Shown here: positions 9,527-17,757 of the stretch, one piece after another
Layout of the letters: each line of letters opens with the position of its first letter
Position numbering within the stretch: position 1 is the stretch's first letter
Assembly (NCBI GenBank): GCA_034401795.1
Contig: CM067359.1
Location: forward strand, 144,094,233 to 144,158,232
DNA from: Chaetoderma sp. LZ-2023a
Taxonomy: Eukaryota; Mollusca; Caudofoveata; Chaetodermatida; Chaetodermatidae
DNA: 64,000 bases
Direction: 5' to 3'
Notes under the pieces: generated by a model
Told to the model about the DNA's origin: nothing
The model's input: only the letters and a program-made list of their open reading frames with translations
Database searches by the model: none
Made by a program: the position numbers and the translations under genes

Positions 9527-11657
9527 TGGGCCGGTTACCACGGTGGGAACCACTCCGGTGTTTCTGGCCGAGAAGACAGTGCCACTCTCGCACTCCTTAT
9601 GTCCACCTCTCTCCCTAGGTGGACCGGTGGGTGGCCGATTGGCCGACCACTTGCCAGAGTGGAAGCGGTTGACTCAGGACCGTTTAGTCTTGCGATGGCT
9701 TTCTGTCGGGTATCATCCCGATTGGATGACAGGCCCGCCATCGCGACTGTCTCTCGTGCCGATCTGGACTCCGATTCCGAGAGATCCAGATCAAAGGTTG
9801 TGTATCGAGGAGGAGATAAATTCCCTCATACAAAAAGGAGCTATTCAGCCGGCGCAGAGGTGCCCGGGCTTCTATTCAACCGTGTTCTTAGTAACAAAAG
9901 ACACCGGAGGGTGGAGGCCGATTCTCAACCTCAAACCATTGAACAAGTTCATAGAGACGCCCAGTTTCAAGATGGAGACTGTGCGCTCGGTGTTGGCGGG
10001 GTTAGAGCAGGGAATGTGGACAGCTTCAATAGATTTGAAGGATGCTTATTTCCACATTCCCATAGAGAGGAGTTTCCGTCGCTTCCTGAGATTTGCATTC
10101 CAGGGCAGACAGTGGGAATTCAGGGTATTACCCTTCGGAATTTCCACGGCTCCTCGGGTCTTCACCCGTGTGGTTCTCGCGATCACGGCATACCTCCGCA
10201 GGAGAAGCATAGCAGTCCACACGTACATAGACGACTGGCTGTTAAAAGCACACACCCAGGAAACGTTATCGGCCAATCTGGAGATTGTTTTGAAAACTCT
10301 CACGGACTTGGGCTGGATAATCAATTTCCAAAAATCAGAGCTGACTCCATCCCAGAAGTTTGTTTACCTGGGCATGTTCTTCGATCTGGAGACGGGATAT
10401 GTTTATCCTACTCAGGAGAGGGTTCAGAGACTCATCTCCTTAATACAGTCGGTGTGCGACAGTCGTCATGTCCTGGCACGGGTTTACTTGAGAATGCTGG
10501 GTTTGATGGTTTCATTGGAACCAGTCATTCCACAGGCGGCCTTACGCAGGCGCCCGATCCAGTTGTTTCTCATGACACAGTGGACCCAGAGTTCAGGTTC
10601 GCTGGACTCGAACGTGTCAGTGTTGGCGCCTCTAATTCACCACCTGCAATGGTGGTTGAATATAGAGAATCTCTTGCTGGGTGTTTTGCTAACCCCTCCC
10701 CACCCTCAGGTGACTGTGTATACAGATGCATCGATGGAGGGGTGGGGAGCTTGTCTGGAAGAGTCCACAATATCAGGGCTTTGGGATCTGGATCAGTCAA
10801 AGGAACATATCAATCTACTGGAGCTAAGAGCAGTAGTCCTGGGCCTGGAACATTTCTTACAGAAAGTTCAGGGCAAGATTGTTCTTATTCGTTCAGACAA
10901 CTCAACAGTAGTGACGTACATAAACCGCCTGGGCGGAACGAAGTCGCCCAGTCTCTGTATGATGACTTGGAAACTGCTTTGTTGGTGCCTGGATCACAGG
11001 ATTACCTTGAGAGCAGTTCATATTCTGGGAAGGCTAAATCTGCTAGCAGACTCATTGAGCCGAAGGATGAGTATTTTACCCACGGAATGGCAACTAAATC
11101 AATGTGTGGCGGATCGTCTGTTCGACCATTGGGGGAAGCCCAACATCGATTTGTTCGCAACGAAGAAGAATGCGAAGATGACGACGTACGTCTCTCCGAT
11201 TCCAGACCCAAGCGCTTTCGCAACAGAGGCGTTAGCTATCAGCTGGGCGGGAATGTATGCATACGCATTCCCTCCAGCAATCCTGATTCCAAAGGTGCTT
11301 CAGAAAATCAGGCAGCAGGAGTGCCAAGTGCTTCTGATCGCCCCGGATTGGCCAAGCCGATCGTGGTATACGGATCTGCTGGACCTTCTGGTCTGCAGTC
11401 CGGTTCCTCTGCCTCTGATGGACGACCTTATCTTCCAGGGCAAGGCCCTTCACGACAATCCGTCAATGTTCCGATTGACTGCGTGGATGTTGTCAAGGAA
11501 TCTAGAATTAAGGAGGGCTTTTCTGAGCAAGCGGCCATGTTTATGGCCAAAGCCAGGAGGGGGTCAACCTCCAGAGCATATAATTATAAAATCAACAGAT
11601 TTGCAGAGTGGTGCTCAAAAAGATGTATTGATCCAATGGATTCATCTATTCAGGTAG
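9276..11657 (+). CDS. DIRS family A copy 1 reverse transcriptase - RNase H - DAM-like methyltransferase
   Basis: Uninterrupted 793-codon frame overlapping the gag tail. The RT domain spans roughly residues 170-400, with SIDLKDAYFHIP, LPFGISTAP and the catalytic YIDD at 317-320. RNase H follows with its acidic residues in YTDAS (D484), LLELRA, RSDNST and LLADSLSRR. The C-terminal third has DLFAT (from residue 625) and YAFPP (to 667), then VLLIAPDWP, resembling the DAM-type adenine methyltransferase domain carried by DIRS1-like elements. The usual N/DPPY motif is replaced by AFPP. The first Met is uncertain; the true start could be further 3' or reached by frameshift from gag. The end overlaps the YR frame. 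It would copy element RNA to DNA in the nucleus or cytoplasm. Confidence 0.88.
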   Translation: MKCSVVRAFAQHPLRIVPCRLEVEVARSEASHHRSDGLGRVRFGPQRGGRRLPRHSQSDSHPRTEVRAVLGVACGDLVAVIGPDGPVTTVGTTPVFLAEKTVPLSHSLCPPLSLGGPVGGRLADHLPEWKRLTQDRLVLRWLSVGYHPDWMTGPPSRLSLVPIWTPIPRDPDQRLCIEEEINSLIQKGAIQPAQRCPGFYSTVFLVTKDTGGWRPILNLKPLNKFIETPSFKMETVRSVLAGLEQGMWTASIDLKDAYFHIPIERSFRRFLRFAFQGRQWEFRVLPFGISTAPRVFTRVVLAITAYLRRRSIAVHTYIDDWLLKAHTQETLSANLEIVLKTLTDLGWIINFQKSELTPSQKFVYLGMFFDLETGYVYPTQERVQRLISLIQSVCDSRHVLARVYLRMLGLMVSLEPVIPQAALRRRPIQLFLMTQWTQSSGSLDSNVSVLAPLIHHLQWWLNIENLLLGVLLTPPHPQVTVYTDASMEGWGACLEESTISGLWDLDQSKEHINLLELRAVVLGLEHFLQKVQGKIVLIRSDNSTVVTYINRLGGTKSPSLCMMTWKLLCWCLDHRITLRAVHILGRLNLLADSLSRRMSILPTEWQLNQCVADRLFDHWGKPNIDLFATKKNAKMTTYVSPIPDPSAFATEALAISWAGMYAYAFPPAILIPKVLQKIRQQECQVLLIAPDWPSRSWYTDLLDLLVCSPVPLPLMDDLIFQGKALHDNPSMFRLTAWMLSRNLELRRAFLSKRPCLWPKPGGGQPPEHIIIKSTDLQSGAQKDVLIQWIHLFR

Positions 11658-12496
11658 TAGCTGATTTCCTCTGTCACCTGTATGATGCCTATAGCCTCAA
11701 GCCTAACTCTATTGCTGGTTATAAATCAGCTTTAATGACTGTTATTCCTTGCTTGGCTAAGAGGGGAAGTGATGAAGTAAGTACATTAAATGTATTAATT
11801 AAAGGCATGGGCAATCTAAGACCAAGGAATCCACCACTGATTCCAGTCTGGAGTTTATCTCTGGTGCTTCAGGTACTAGGAGATAAGCCTTTTGAACCAC
11901 TTAGTTCCATTTCTATGAAATTGTTGACTCTTAAAACTGTGTTTTTAATTGCTGCGGCCTCGGCAAGGCGTAGGAGTGAGATTCACGCCTTATCAGCCGA
12001 GGATGACCGTTTTGTGGTTACAGGGGAAGGCCTTAAGCTTCTACCTAGGATTAATTTCTTGGCTAAGAATCAGTCTTTGAAATATCCAAGTCAACCTATT
12101 TTTTTGCCATCTTTAACTAGATATGATCCTAATTCTAAAGTATGGTGCCCCGTATGGGCGCTGCTCCGGTACAAACAGCGTACTTCGGAGTGGCGTACCG
12201 ACCAGTCAGCGTTATGGTTGTCATATATTGAACCCCATGGCAGGGCGTCTAAGGACACCATTTCCAGGTGGATTGTAGAATGTATTCAGTTTTGTCACAA
12301 ATCCGCCACCGGGAGACAGGTTGATGTGGCCAAGGCTCACAGTGTCCGCGGTGTCGTGGCATCCACTGCCCTGTTTAGTGGGGTCCCTGTGGATGACATT
12401 ATGTCCGTGGCTCAGTGGCACTGTGAGTCAAGTTTTACAGACCATTACCTCCGTGACACCTCAAATCCTCTCGCCTTGTCGATTTTGAAACAATAA
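9599..12496 (+). CDS. DIRS family A copy 1 tyrosine recombinase in long overlapping frame
   Basis: This frame is open for 965 codons. Its first two thirds overlap the RT frame and are Ser/Gly/Pro-rich without recognisable fold. The recombinase proper begins near 11484 (ESRIKEGF), with an N-terminal helical core-binding region. The catalytic domain has Arg in SARRRSEIHAL (Arg codon 11969-11971), AHSVRG (H-x-x-R), AQW and the nucleophile Tyr in DHYLRD. The full set is intact. By family precedent the enzyme integrates a circular DNA copy without target duplication. DIRS-1 also has a YR frame overlapping the RT frame, so translation of some of the overlap is plausible but unproven. The true start is unknown. 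Confidence 0.85.
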   Translation: MSTSLPRWTGGWPIGRPLARVEAVDSGPFSLAMAFCRVSSRLDDRPAIATVSRADLDSDSERSRSKVVYRGGDKFPHTKRSYSAGAEVPGLLFNRVLSNKRHRRVEADSQPQTIEQVHRDAQFQDGDCALGVGGVRAGNVDSFNRFEGCLFPHSHREEFPSLPEICIPGQTVGIQGITLRNFHGSSGLHPCGSRDHGIPPQEKHSSPHVHRRLAVKSTHPGNVIGQSGDCFENSHGLGLDNQFPKIRADSIPEVCLPGHVLRSGDGICLSYSGEGSETHLLNTVGVRQSSCPGTGLLENAGFDGFIGTSHSTGGLTQAPDPVVSHDTVDPEFRFAGLERVSVGASNSPPAMVVEYRESLAGCFANPSPPSGDCVYRCIDGGVGSLSGRVHNIRALGSGSVKGTYQSTGAKSSSPGPGTFLTESSGQDCSYSFRQLNSSDVHKPPGRNEVAQSLYDDLETALLVPGSQDYLESSSYSGKAKSASRLIEPKDEYFTHGMATKSMCGGSSVRPLGEAQHRFVRNEEECEDDDVRLSDSRPKRFRNRGVSYQLGGNVCIRIPSSNPDSKGASENQAAGVPSASDRPGLAKPIVVYGSAGPSGLQSGSSASDGRPYLPGQGPSRQSVNVPIDCVDVVKESRIKEGFSEQAAMFMAKARRGSTSRAYNYKINRFAEWCSKRCIDPMDSSIQVVADFLCHLYDAYSLKPNSIAGYKSALMTVIPCLAKRGSDEVSTLNVLIKGMGNLRPRNPPLIPVWSLSLVLQVLGDKPFEPLSSISMKLLTLKTVFLIAAASARRRSEIHALSAEDDRFVVTGEGLKLLPRINFLAKNQSLKYPSQPIFLPSLTRYDPNSKVWCPVWALLRYKQRTSEWRTDQSALWLSYIEPHGRASKDTISRWIVECIQFCHKSATGRQVDVAKAHSVRGVVASTALFSGVPVDDIMSVAQWHCESSFTDHYLRDTSNPLALSILKQ

Positions 12497-13141
12497 TCGC
12501 CTGTATGTTTTATGAGGAGAGTTTCCTCGTTGCTTATATACATCACATTTAAGTAATGGTAACAACCACTTGTCGGGACTGCATCAGGCTTCTCTACTGG
12601 GAACGTGATGACAGCTTCCAAGTTCAACAAGGTCAGTCTTGTTTATGTGTTGTTCATTGTTAAATGTATTGTCACGTTACCCGTTATTATTAATATGGTG
12701 ATGGTTTGTGTGGGTTGTGGTTCATAGAGAGTATACGAAAATGGAGTACTTTCGTCTCTGTCCTGTAGTACGTGGCACTAGTACGTAGAGAGCGTATAGG
12801 ACATTGAGGTCATCTAGTCTTCCTCCCAGGAGGGGGGGGGGGGGAGTGCATATGACATTCGGTCATCTCTCATGCATCGGTTGTGTTATCCGATGGTTTG
12901 TCAAATCCTGACTGTGTTCTCACACAGTTTCAGACGTTTTTTAAGTGCCGTAAACGCGTGAAAGCGTATAGGGAAGAGCTGGTCTTTTGACCTCGCCTCC
13001 CTCCCGCCAGATTCACTTTCGAATTCTGGCAATATCAAAAGTATTAGGGAGGTAAGTATACTTACCTCCCTAGATACGGACCCGGCCTCTCCACCCCACA
13101 GAGGCTCGGTCTTCAGGCTCTTAGTAGTTGCATGTGTGTCA
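12497..13141 (+). other. 3' non-coding region of copy 1 with collapsed ICR
   Basis: Collinear with 29132-29834 of copy 2. Contains a G homopolymer at 12832-12844 (13 G; 10 G in copy 2). At 13045-13072 there is a perfect 28-nt palindrome with arms TAGGGAGGTAAGTA and TACTTACCTCCCTA. In copy 2 the same arms enclose a spacer matching both termini; here the spacer is lost, so this ICR could no longer template a full circle junction. Confidence 0.75.
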
Positions 13142-13357
13142 GCCAATAAATTAGTCAGAGGAAGTAGTAGTCGGCGCATGCGCGGTGGTGGGGCCGGCAT
13201 CCGCCGGACTACCTCTGTCTACCTGCCCAGTAGGGGCACCTAACTGTTTTTAATCTGAGTGTTTTATTGAGTGAACGCCAATATTTAGCAATATCAAAAG
13301 TATTAGGGAGGTAAGTATCAACTCTCTCGTGAAAAAAGAAATCCTAGATTTCGTTTA
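13142..13357 (+). repeat. Right inverted terminal repeat of copy 1
   Basis: 13142-13318 is the reverse complement of the left repeat seen in copies 2 and 3 (for example GCCCCTACTGGGCAG and CCGGCGGATGCCAGC). It is followed by a right-end-specific tail to 13357 (CTCGTGAAAAAAG...TTCGTTTA). Confidence 0.88.
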
Positions 13358-14820
13358 GTTCAAGGGAACTTAATTGGTCAAATGGTTTAGCGGCCATCTT
13401 GGTTGACCTAGTTTTAGCGAGAATAACTCTCCAGAACCGCTGAAGGGATCAGGCGGAAATTTGGTAGATATGATTAGGGACTAAGGGCCAGTAAAGTTTG
13501 TTCAAGAGAAGTTGATCTGTCAAAAAACATGGGCGCCGTGAGCCAATGTTTGGTGGCCATATTAGATCTTTTTATTTGATGGATTTTGAGGCTGAAATTG
13601 GTTTTTATGTTTTTGAGTATTCTGATCTCAAATTTGCAATTTTCAAAAGTGTCGGATAAATGGTTTGGTGGCCATCTTGGATCATTTTCCTGCCAAAAGC
13701 TCCCATACTAAAGCAATGGAAAATTTAAAATATCTTCTCGAGAACTACTGGGCCGATTTCAATTATAGTTGGCATGAAGCATCCTTAAGGCATGGAGATT
13801 CAAGTTTGTTCAAACGAACCCGATTGGCCAATTTGGCCGGCGACCAGCTTGGATTTCTGCCGATTTTTAGAAATGTCTTTAAAAATCCCCAAAACCGTTT
13901 GATGGATCGATTCAGAACTAACGAATATGATCTAGGGCAAGAGCTGAACCAAGTTTGTTCAAGGGAACTTGATTGACCAAATGGTTCAGCGGCCATCTTG
14001 GATGACCTAGTTTTAGCAAAAACGACTTCTTCCCCAGAACCGCTGAAGCGATCAGGCCGAAATTTGTGATATATAATTAGCGACTAAGGGCCATGAATGT
14101 TTGTTCAAGAGAAGTTGATCCATCAAAGAAACTGGGTGCTATGGGCCTATCAATATATAGCATGTTTGGCGGCCATATTGGATTTTTTTATTTGATTGAT
14201 TTTGAGGCCGAAATTGGTTTTATATATGTTTGTACATATTATGATTTCAGATTTGCCATTTTCAAGACTGTCGGATAAACGGTTTAGTGGCCATCTTGGA
14301 TCATTTACCTGCCAAAATCTCCCATACTCAAGCAATTGGAAATTTTTAATGTATTTTCGCGACATCTTGGATTTTGGTCGATTTTTAGAAATGTCTTTGA
14401 AAATCTTCTTCAAAACCGTTTGGGAGATCAATTCAAAACGCATGAAATATCATCTAGGACAAGAGCTGCACCAAGTTTGTTCAAGGGAGTTTGATTGGCC
14501 AGATGGTTTGGTGGCCATCTTGGATAACCTATTTTTTGCCAAATCTACTCCAGAACCACTGAGCGGATTGGGCCGAAATTTGGGAGATATGATTAAGCAC
14601 TGAGTGCCATTAAAGTTTGTTCAAAGGAAGGAGCTTAGTCAGAAACATGGCAGAAGTGGACCAATCAAAATGTAGTGTGTTTGGCGGCCATATTGGACTT
14701 ACAAAAATGTCCACAAACTCATAAAAGACTACTCCTAAACCACCCACCAACAATTGTGACAAAAATGTATAGTGCTCCAGGTGAGCGACACAGTCCACTT
14801 GGGCCTCTTGTTTAGAATTT
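13358..14820. repeat. Degenerate tandem array, period about 520-590 bp
   Basis: About 2.8 units begin near 13358, 13953 and 14474 with TTGTTCAAGGGAACTTGATT-like text. They share GGCCATCTTGGAT, CAGAACCGCTGAAG, GGCCGAAATTTG and AGACTGTCGGATAAACGG blocks in the same order. Small open frames inside are incidental. Family A copy 1 inserted at the start of the first unit. Confidence 0.7.
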
Positions 14821-14844
14821 ACTGCAGTGACTAATTCTTGGCTC

Positions 14845-14920
14845 AGTAACTAAGCCAGTCATTCCAGTTGGGAATTTCCAAAAATCATCACTTGACATGC
14901 AAATAGATATCCAAAAGCAA
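14845..14920. repeat. Partial subfamily C foldback repeat
   Basis: CCAGTCATTCCAG and CAAAAATCATC with GACATGCAAATAGATATCC match one half of the subfamily C palindrome. Confidence 0.35.
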
Positions 14921-15150
14921 ATATTTTGCTTTTATTAGCCACCCTTTCAATCCGAGAGGCCCTAGCATCCTTTGTGTGTTAGGCTTATGGCATAATATAT
15001 ATGCCTAAGACATATGGTGTTGACACGCTTGTAAATTACAGATAAAAAAGAAATTATGGTTTCACGAGTCACCTCCAAACACCTTTTCCCAAACAGCAGA
15101 GCACTCTAACAAAACATAGTGTTTGAAAGGTTTGTTCTGCTCTGACCCTT

Positions 15151-15357
15151 CAAACCTTACCACTCTGATGTCAATATTCTATCTTTTTCTGTGTCAATGG
15201 CAAAGAAACTGGTGTTAATTTTTCAACAATTCTGGTGGAAGATGTTGCTGCCTACCACAGCAACATATTCCACCAAATTTGTTGAAAAATTAACACCAGT
15301 TTATCATACAATTTAATTTGAAAATTTTAAATTCTGACATCCGAGTGCTAGGGTTAA
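15151..15357. mobile_element. TTAA-flanked foldback MITE, subfamily B
   Basis: CCTTACCACTCTGATGTCAA at the left and TGACATCCGAGTGCTAGGGT followed by TTAA at the right. Inside is a hairpin with TTTTTCAACAATTCTGGTGG and its complement around GTTGCTGCC/CAGCAAC, with arms of about 40 nt. Confidence 0.6.
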
Positions 15358-15511
15358 GTAGTTAATGCAAGGCACCTGGAGTCAAAGAATAGTGGTACTT
15401 TAAAACAGATGGCTTTACAACCACCTGTCTTAAAAGATAACTATCTTTTGGCATCAACATAAAGATGGTCCATTATCAATGTATGATAAAATTACTTTTT
15501 TTTTTCACTAG

Positions 15512-15616
15512 TCTAAATCTGTGAAAGCGAGTTATGCCACTTTAGAAGAGAAATGTACATCACAGGAAAGTGCTCTAAAAGTCTCTAAGAAGAGGGTAGA
15601 GATGTCAGAACAGAAG
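15512..15616 (+). CDS. Coiled-coil protein, internal exon (105 nt)
   Basis: A strong acceptor (T-tract, CACTAG) and an AAG|GTAGGC donor bound 35 codons in phase 0: SKSVKASYATLEEKCTSQES, then ALKVSKKRVEMSEQK. Heptad-like hydrophobics among Lys/Glu indicate a coiled coil. It joins in phase to the exon at 16804. I do not recognise the protein. Upstream exons were not found in the preceding repeats. Confidence 0.65.
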
Positions 15617-15929
15617 GTAGGCGAGATCGATTCTAACGTGTTCAACACTAACTATAAAATTGCCCCAAATAATTTTCTTAACCCTCTAATAGTCAAACCG
15701 GCCAAAACTTGCATCTTCGCTGGACTTAAGAAATACCCATTTGCAGGCAAAGAGCACACAATCTCTGAAAATTTATTTTGTAAATAATTTGACTGCGATC
15801 TTTTAAGATAATCATTATATACAATTGGATCAAGTACTAAATTCATGACTAAAGCTATTAACCCTAAATAAAGGGTTAACATTTTAGCCCTTGATACTCC
15901 AATTTCTCAATTTCTAGACAACTTTACAG

Positions 15930-16175
15930 GAAAGCTGTTGAATATTTGGAAATTAACTTGACTTGAACCCATTGCTGCTATAGGCAGCAATACCACCCAA
16001 TAAAATTAGCTTCAAAATATTCAACAAAATGTTGGCTTTACAGACTACCAGTATTCAATATTCATGACCGCTATACAAGAAAGCTGTTGAACATTTTGTT
16101 ACTAATTTAGCTTGAACCGGTTGTTGCAATAGGCAGAAACAGCTGCCAATCAAAATAGTTTCAAAATGTTCACCA
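15930..16175. repeat. Two subfamily A foldback repeats
   Basis: GCTGTTGAATATTTGGAAAT...TTCAAAATATTCAACAAA around CTATAGGCAGCAA (15935-16027), and a second copy with GCTGTTGAACATTTTGTTAC...TTTCAAAATGTTCACC around AATAGGCAGAAACAGC (16080-16172). Confidence 0.5.
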
Positions 16176-16580
16176 TAATATTCCTTTGCATCAAAGAGAA
16201 TAGTGTGATCCATTTCTAGCAATGCCTCGTCCATTTCTAGCTAAGTTCCATCCAAGTTTCTGCATATTTTAATCAATTTATGTACTTTGAATAAATCCTG
16301 AATTCCCAATATCCCATTTTCAAGGTAATTAAATACAGTTGGTAAGCTGTTGTGGAATATTTTGTGTTTCCTATAGCAGCAACAGCGCTCAGTCAAATTC
16401 GTACTCAACAGAATGTTGATTAAATAGTAAAGACATACAATTCGTACACTTGACGTTCAATGTTCATGACGAAGCTCGATACGCCATCACATTTTGATTG
16501 TGATGGCATCCTACATGTGATGTAATTAATTATGACATCATATTCTTGAGTGACTGATCCGGTCCCTCCATTTGTCGCTT

Positions 16581-16774
16581 TTAACCCTTTCAGTGACAAA
16601 TCCCTGAAAAAGTATATTCTTTATAATATAAAACCTGTTCTGCTGAAAATTTTGAAATTCCTTTGACTAAGGCAGCAACGTCTTCCAGTCAAATTAATTT
16701 CAAAATATTTAACAGCTTTCCTGCATGATTGCATTGAAAATGAGATATCTCAAGTTCATCTGTGAAAGTGTTAA
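16581..16774. mobile_element. TTAA-flanked foldback MITE, subfamily A, next to a splice site
   Basis: TTAACCCTTTCAGTGACAAA at the left and TCTGTGAAAGTGTTAA at the right. The inner hairpin has arms TTTGAAATTCCTTTGACT and AGTCAAATTAATTTCAAA. The right end is 29 nt before the acceptor of the exon at 16804. Confidence 0.55.
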
Positions 16775-16803
16775 ATCGAGCGTATATGTCTTGGTTTTTT
16801 AAG

Positions 16804-16940
16804 GTTCATACACTTGAAAGTCAACTTGATGAAGCTTATGCTAAGCTACAGACAGCGGAGAGTCGGATGTTCAGTCGCTCATGGTCGTCAGAAAGTAATG
16901 TCGATCTTCAAAAGAACTATCAGGAAACCCGAATACAGAA
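16804..16940 (+). CDS. Coiled-coil protein, internal exon (137 nt)
   Basis: TTTTTTAAG acceptor and a CAGAA|GTAAGA donor. Starts in phase 0 (VHTLESQLDEAYAKLQTAES) and ends two bases into a codon (ETRIQ then AA). This fits the G that opens the exon at 19755, restoring Lys. Continues the coiled coil, with a Ser-rich break (FSRSWSSES) in the middle. Confidence 0.68.
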
Positions 16941-16984
16941 GTAAGATATTTTTCTAATGACACTTATCTCATGATATAACCCAT

Positions 16985-17600
16985 ACCACTCTGATGTCAA
17001 AATATTAAATTTTCAATTTAAATTAAAAGATGAACTGGTGTTCGTGTTTAAACAAAGTTGTTGGAAGATGTTGCTATCATAGACAGCAACATCGTCCACC
17101 AAAATTGTTGGCAAATGAACACCAGTTTCTTTGCTATTGACCTCAAGTGTTGTAAGAGTTAACTTACAAATTTAAATTTTCTTAATACAAAACGCCCACT
17201 TACAGACCAAGAGATGATTAGTTTTGAATTTGGTTCGACAGCGAAGAATCTGGTGTACATTTTTCAACAATTTTGGTGGACGATGTTGCTGTCTGCGACA
17301 GCACCATCTTCCACCAAATTTGTTGAAAAATGAACACACTGTAAAATAACAACTTGACTACAACATGGCGGATACTAAAACTGGTTCTTATTCACATGCT
17401 TAGCCTATATTTAGCTGATAGATTGATAAGGCTTAGAGTGGTGTTACAGTGTAAGGGAGGCAACTCATTCATCAACTGGTTAGCGCACTCAAGAAGGATA
17501 ACTCATCCATTAAGCCTATATGTTACGAACACCAGTTCATCTTTTAATTTAATTTTAAAGTTTGACATCAGAGTGGTAAGGGTTAATTATTCTATATCTA
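16985..17600. mobile_element. Two or more subfamily B foldback MITE copies, overlapping or fragmented
   Basis: CCACTCTGATGTCAAAATAT (16987) to TGTAAGAGTTAA (17161) is one copy with a central hairpin GGAAGATGTTGCTATCAT...CAGCAACATCGTCCACC. A second hairpin is at about 17250-17335. The terminal sequence GACATCAGAGTGGTAAGGGT followed by TTAA is at 17565-17588, so the second copy may have been split by the intervening 180 bp. Confidence 0.5.
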
Positions 17601-17659
17601 TGATCTGTCTAATTGCAGGACTTACGGTTATAGAACACATTTACAATTTCTTAGGTTAG

Positions 17660-17663
<4 letters not shown>

Positions 17664-17755
<92 letters not shown>
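17664..17755. repeat. (AT)n microsatellite
   Basis: About 90 nt of almost pure AT with one TTA phase slip. Confidence 0.95.

Positions 17756-17757
<2 letters not shown>

Larger units (their letters stand above)
6563..13357 (+). mobile_element. DIRS-like retrotransposon family A, copy 1 (least damaged)
   Basis: Collinear with copy 2 (23020-30050). Order: leader, gag with intron, RT/RNase H/methyltransferase, tyrosine recombinase, 3' region, ICR remnant, right inverted repeat. The right terminus is at 13357 (CTAGATTTCGTTTA), fixed by the ICR of copy 2; flanking DNA begins GTTCAAGG. There is no target duplication evidence and no poly(A), as expected for DIRS elements, which integrate as circles by a tyrosine recombinase. 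The target is a tandem-structured repeat (13358-14820). Gag has one frameshift; RT and YR frames are open. Confidence 0.9.

Noticed and set aside
13665..14603. Several 90-135-codon frames
   Set aside because: They lie in the tandem array, are not kept between units and show no protein features.
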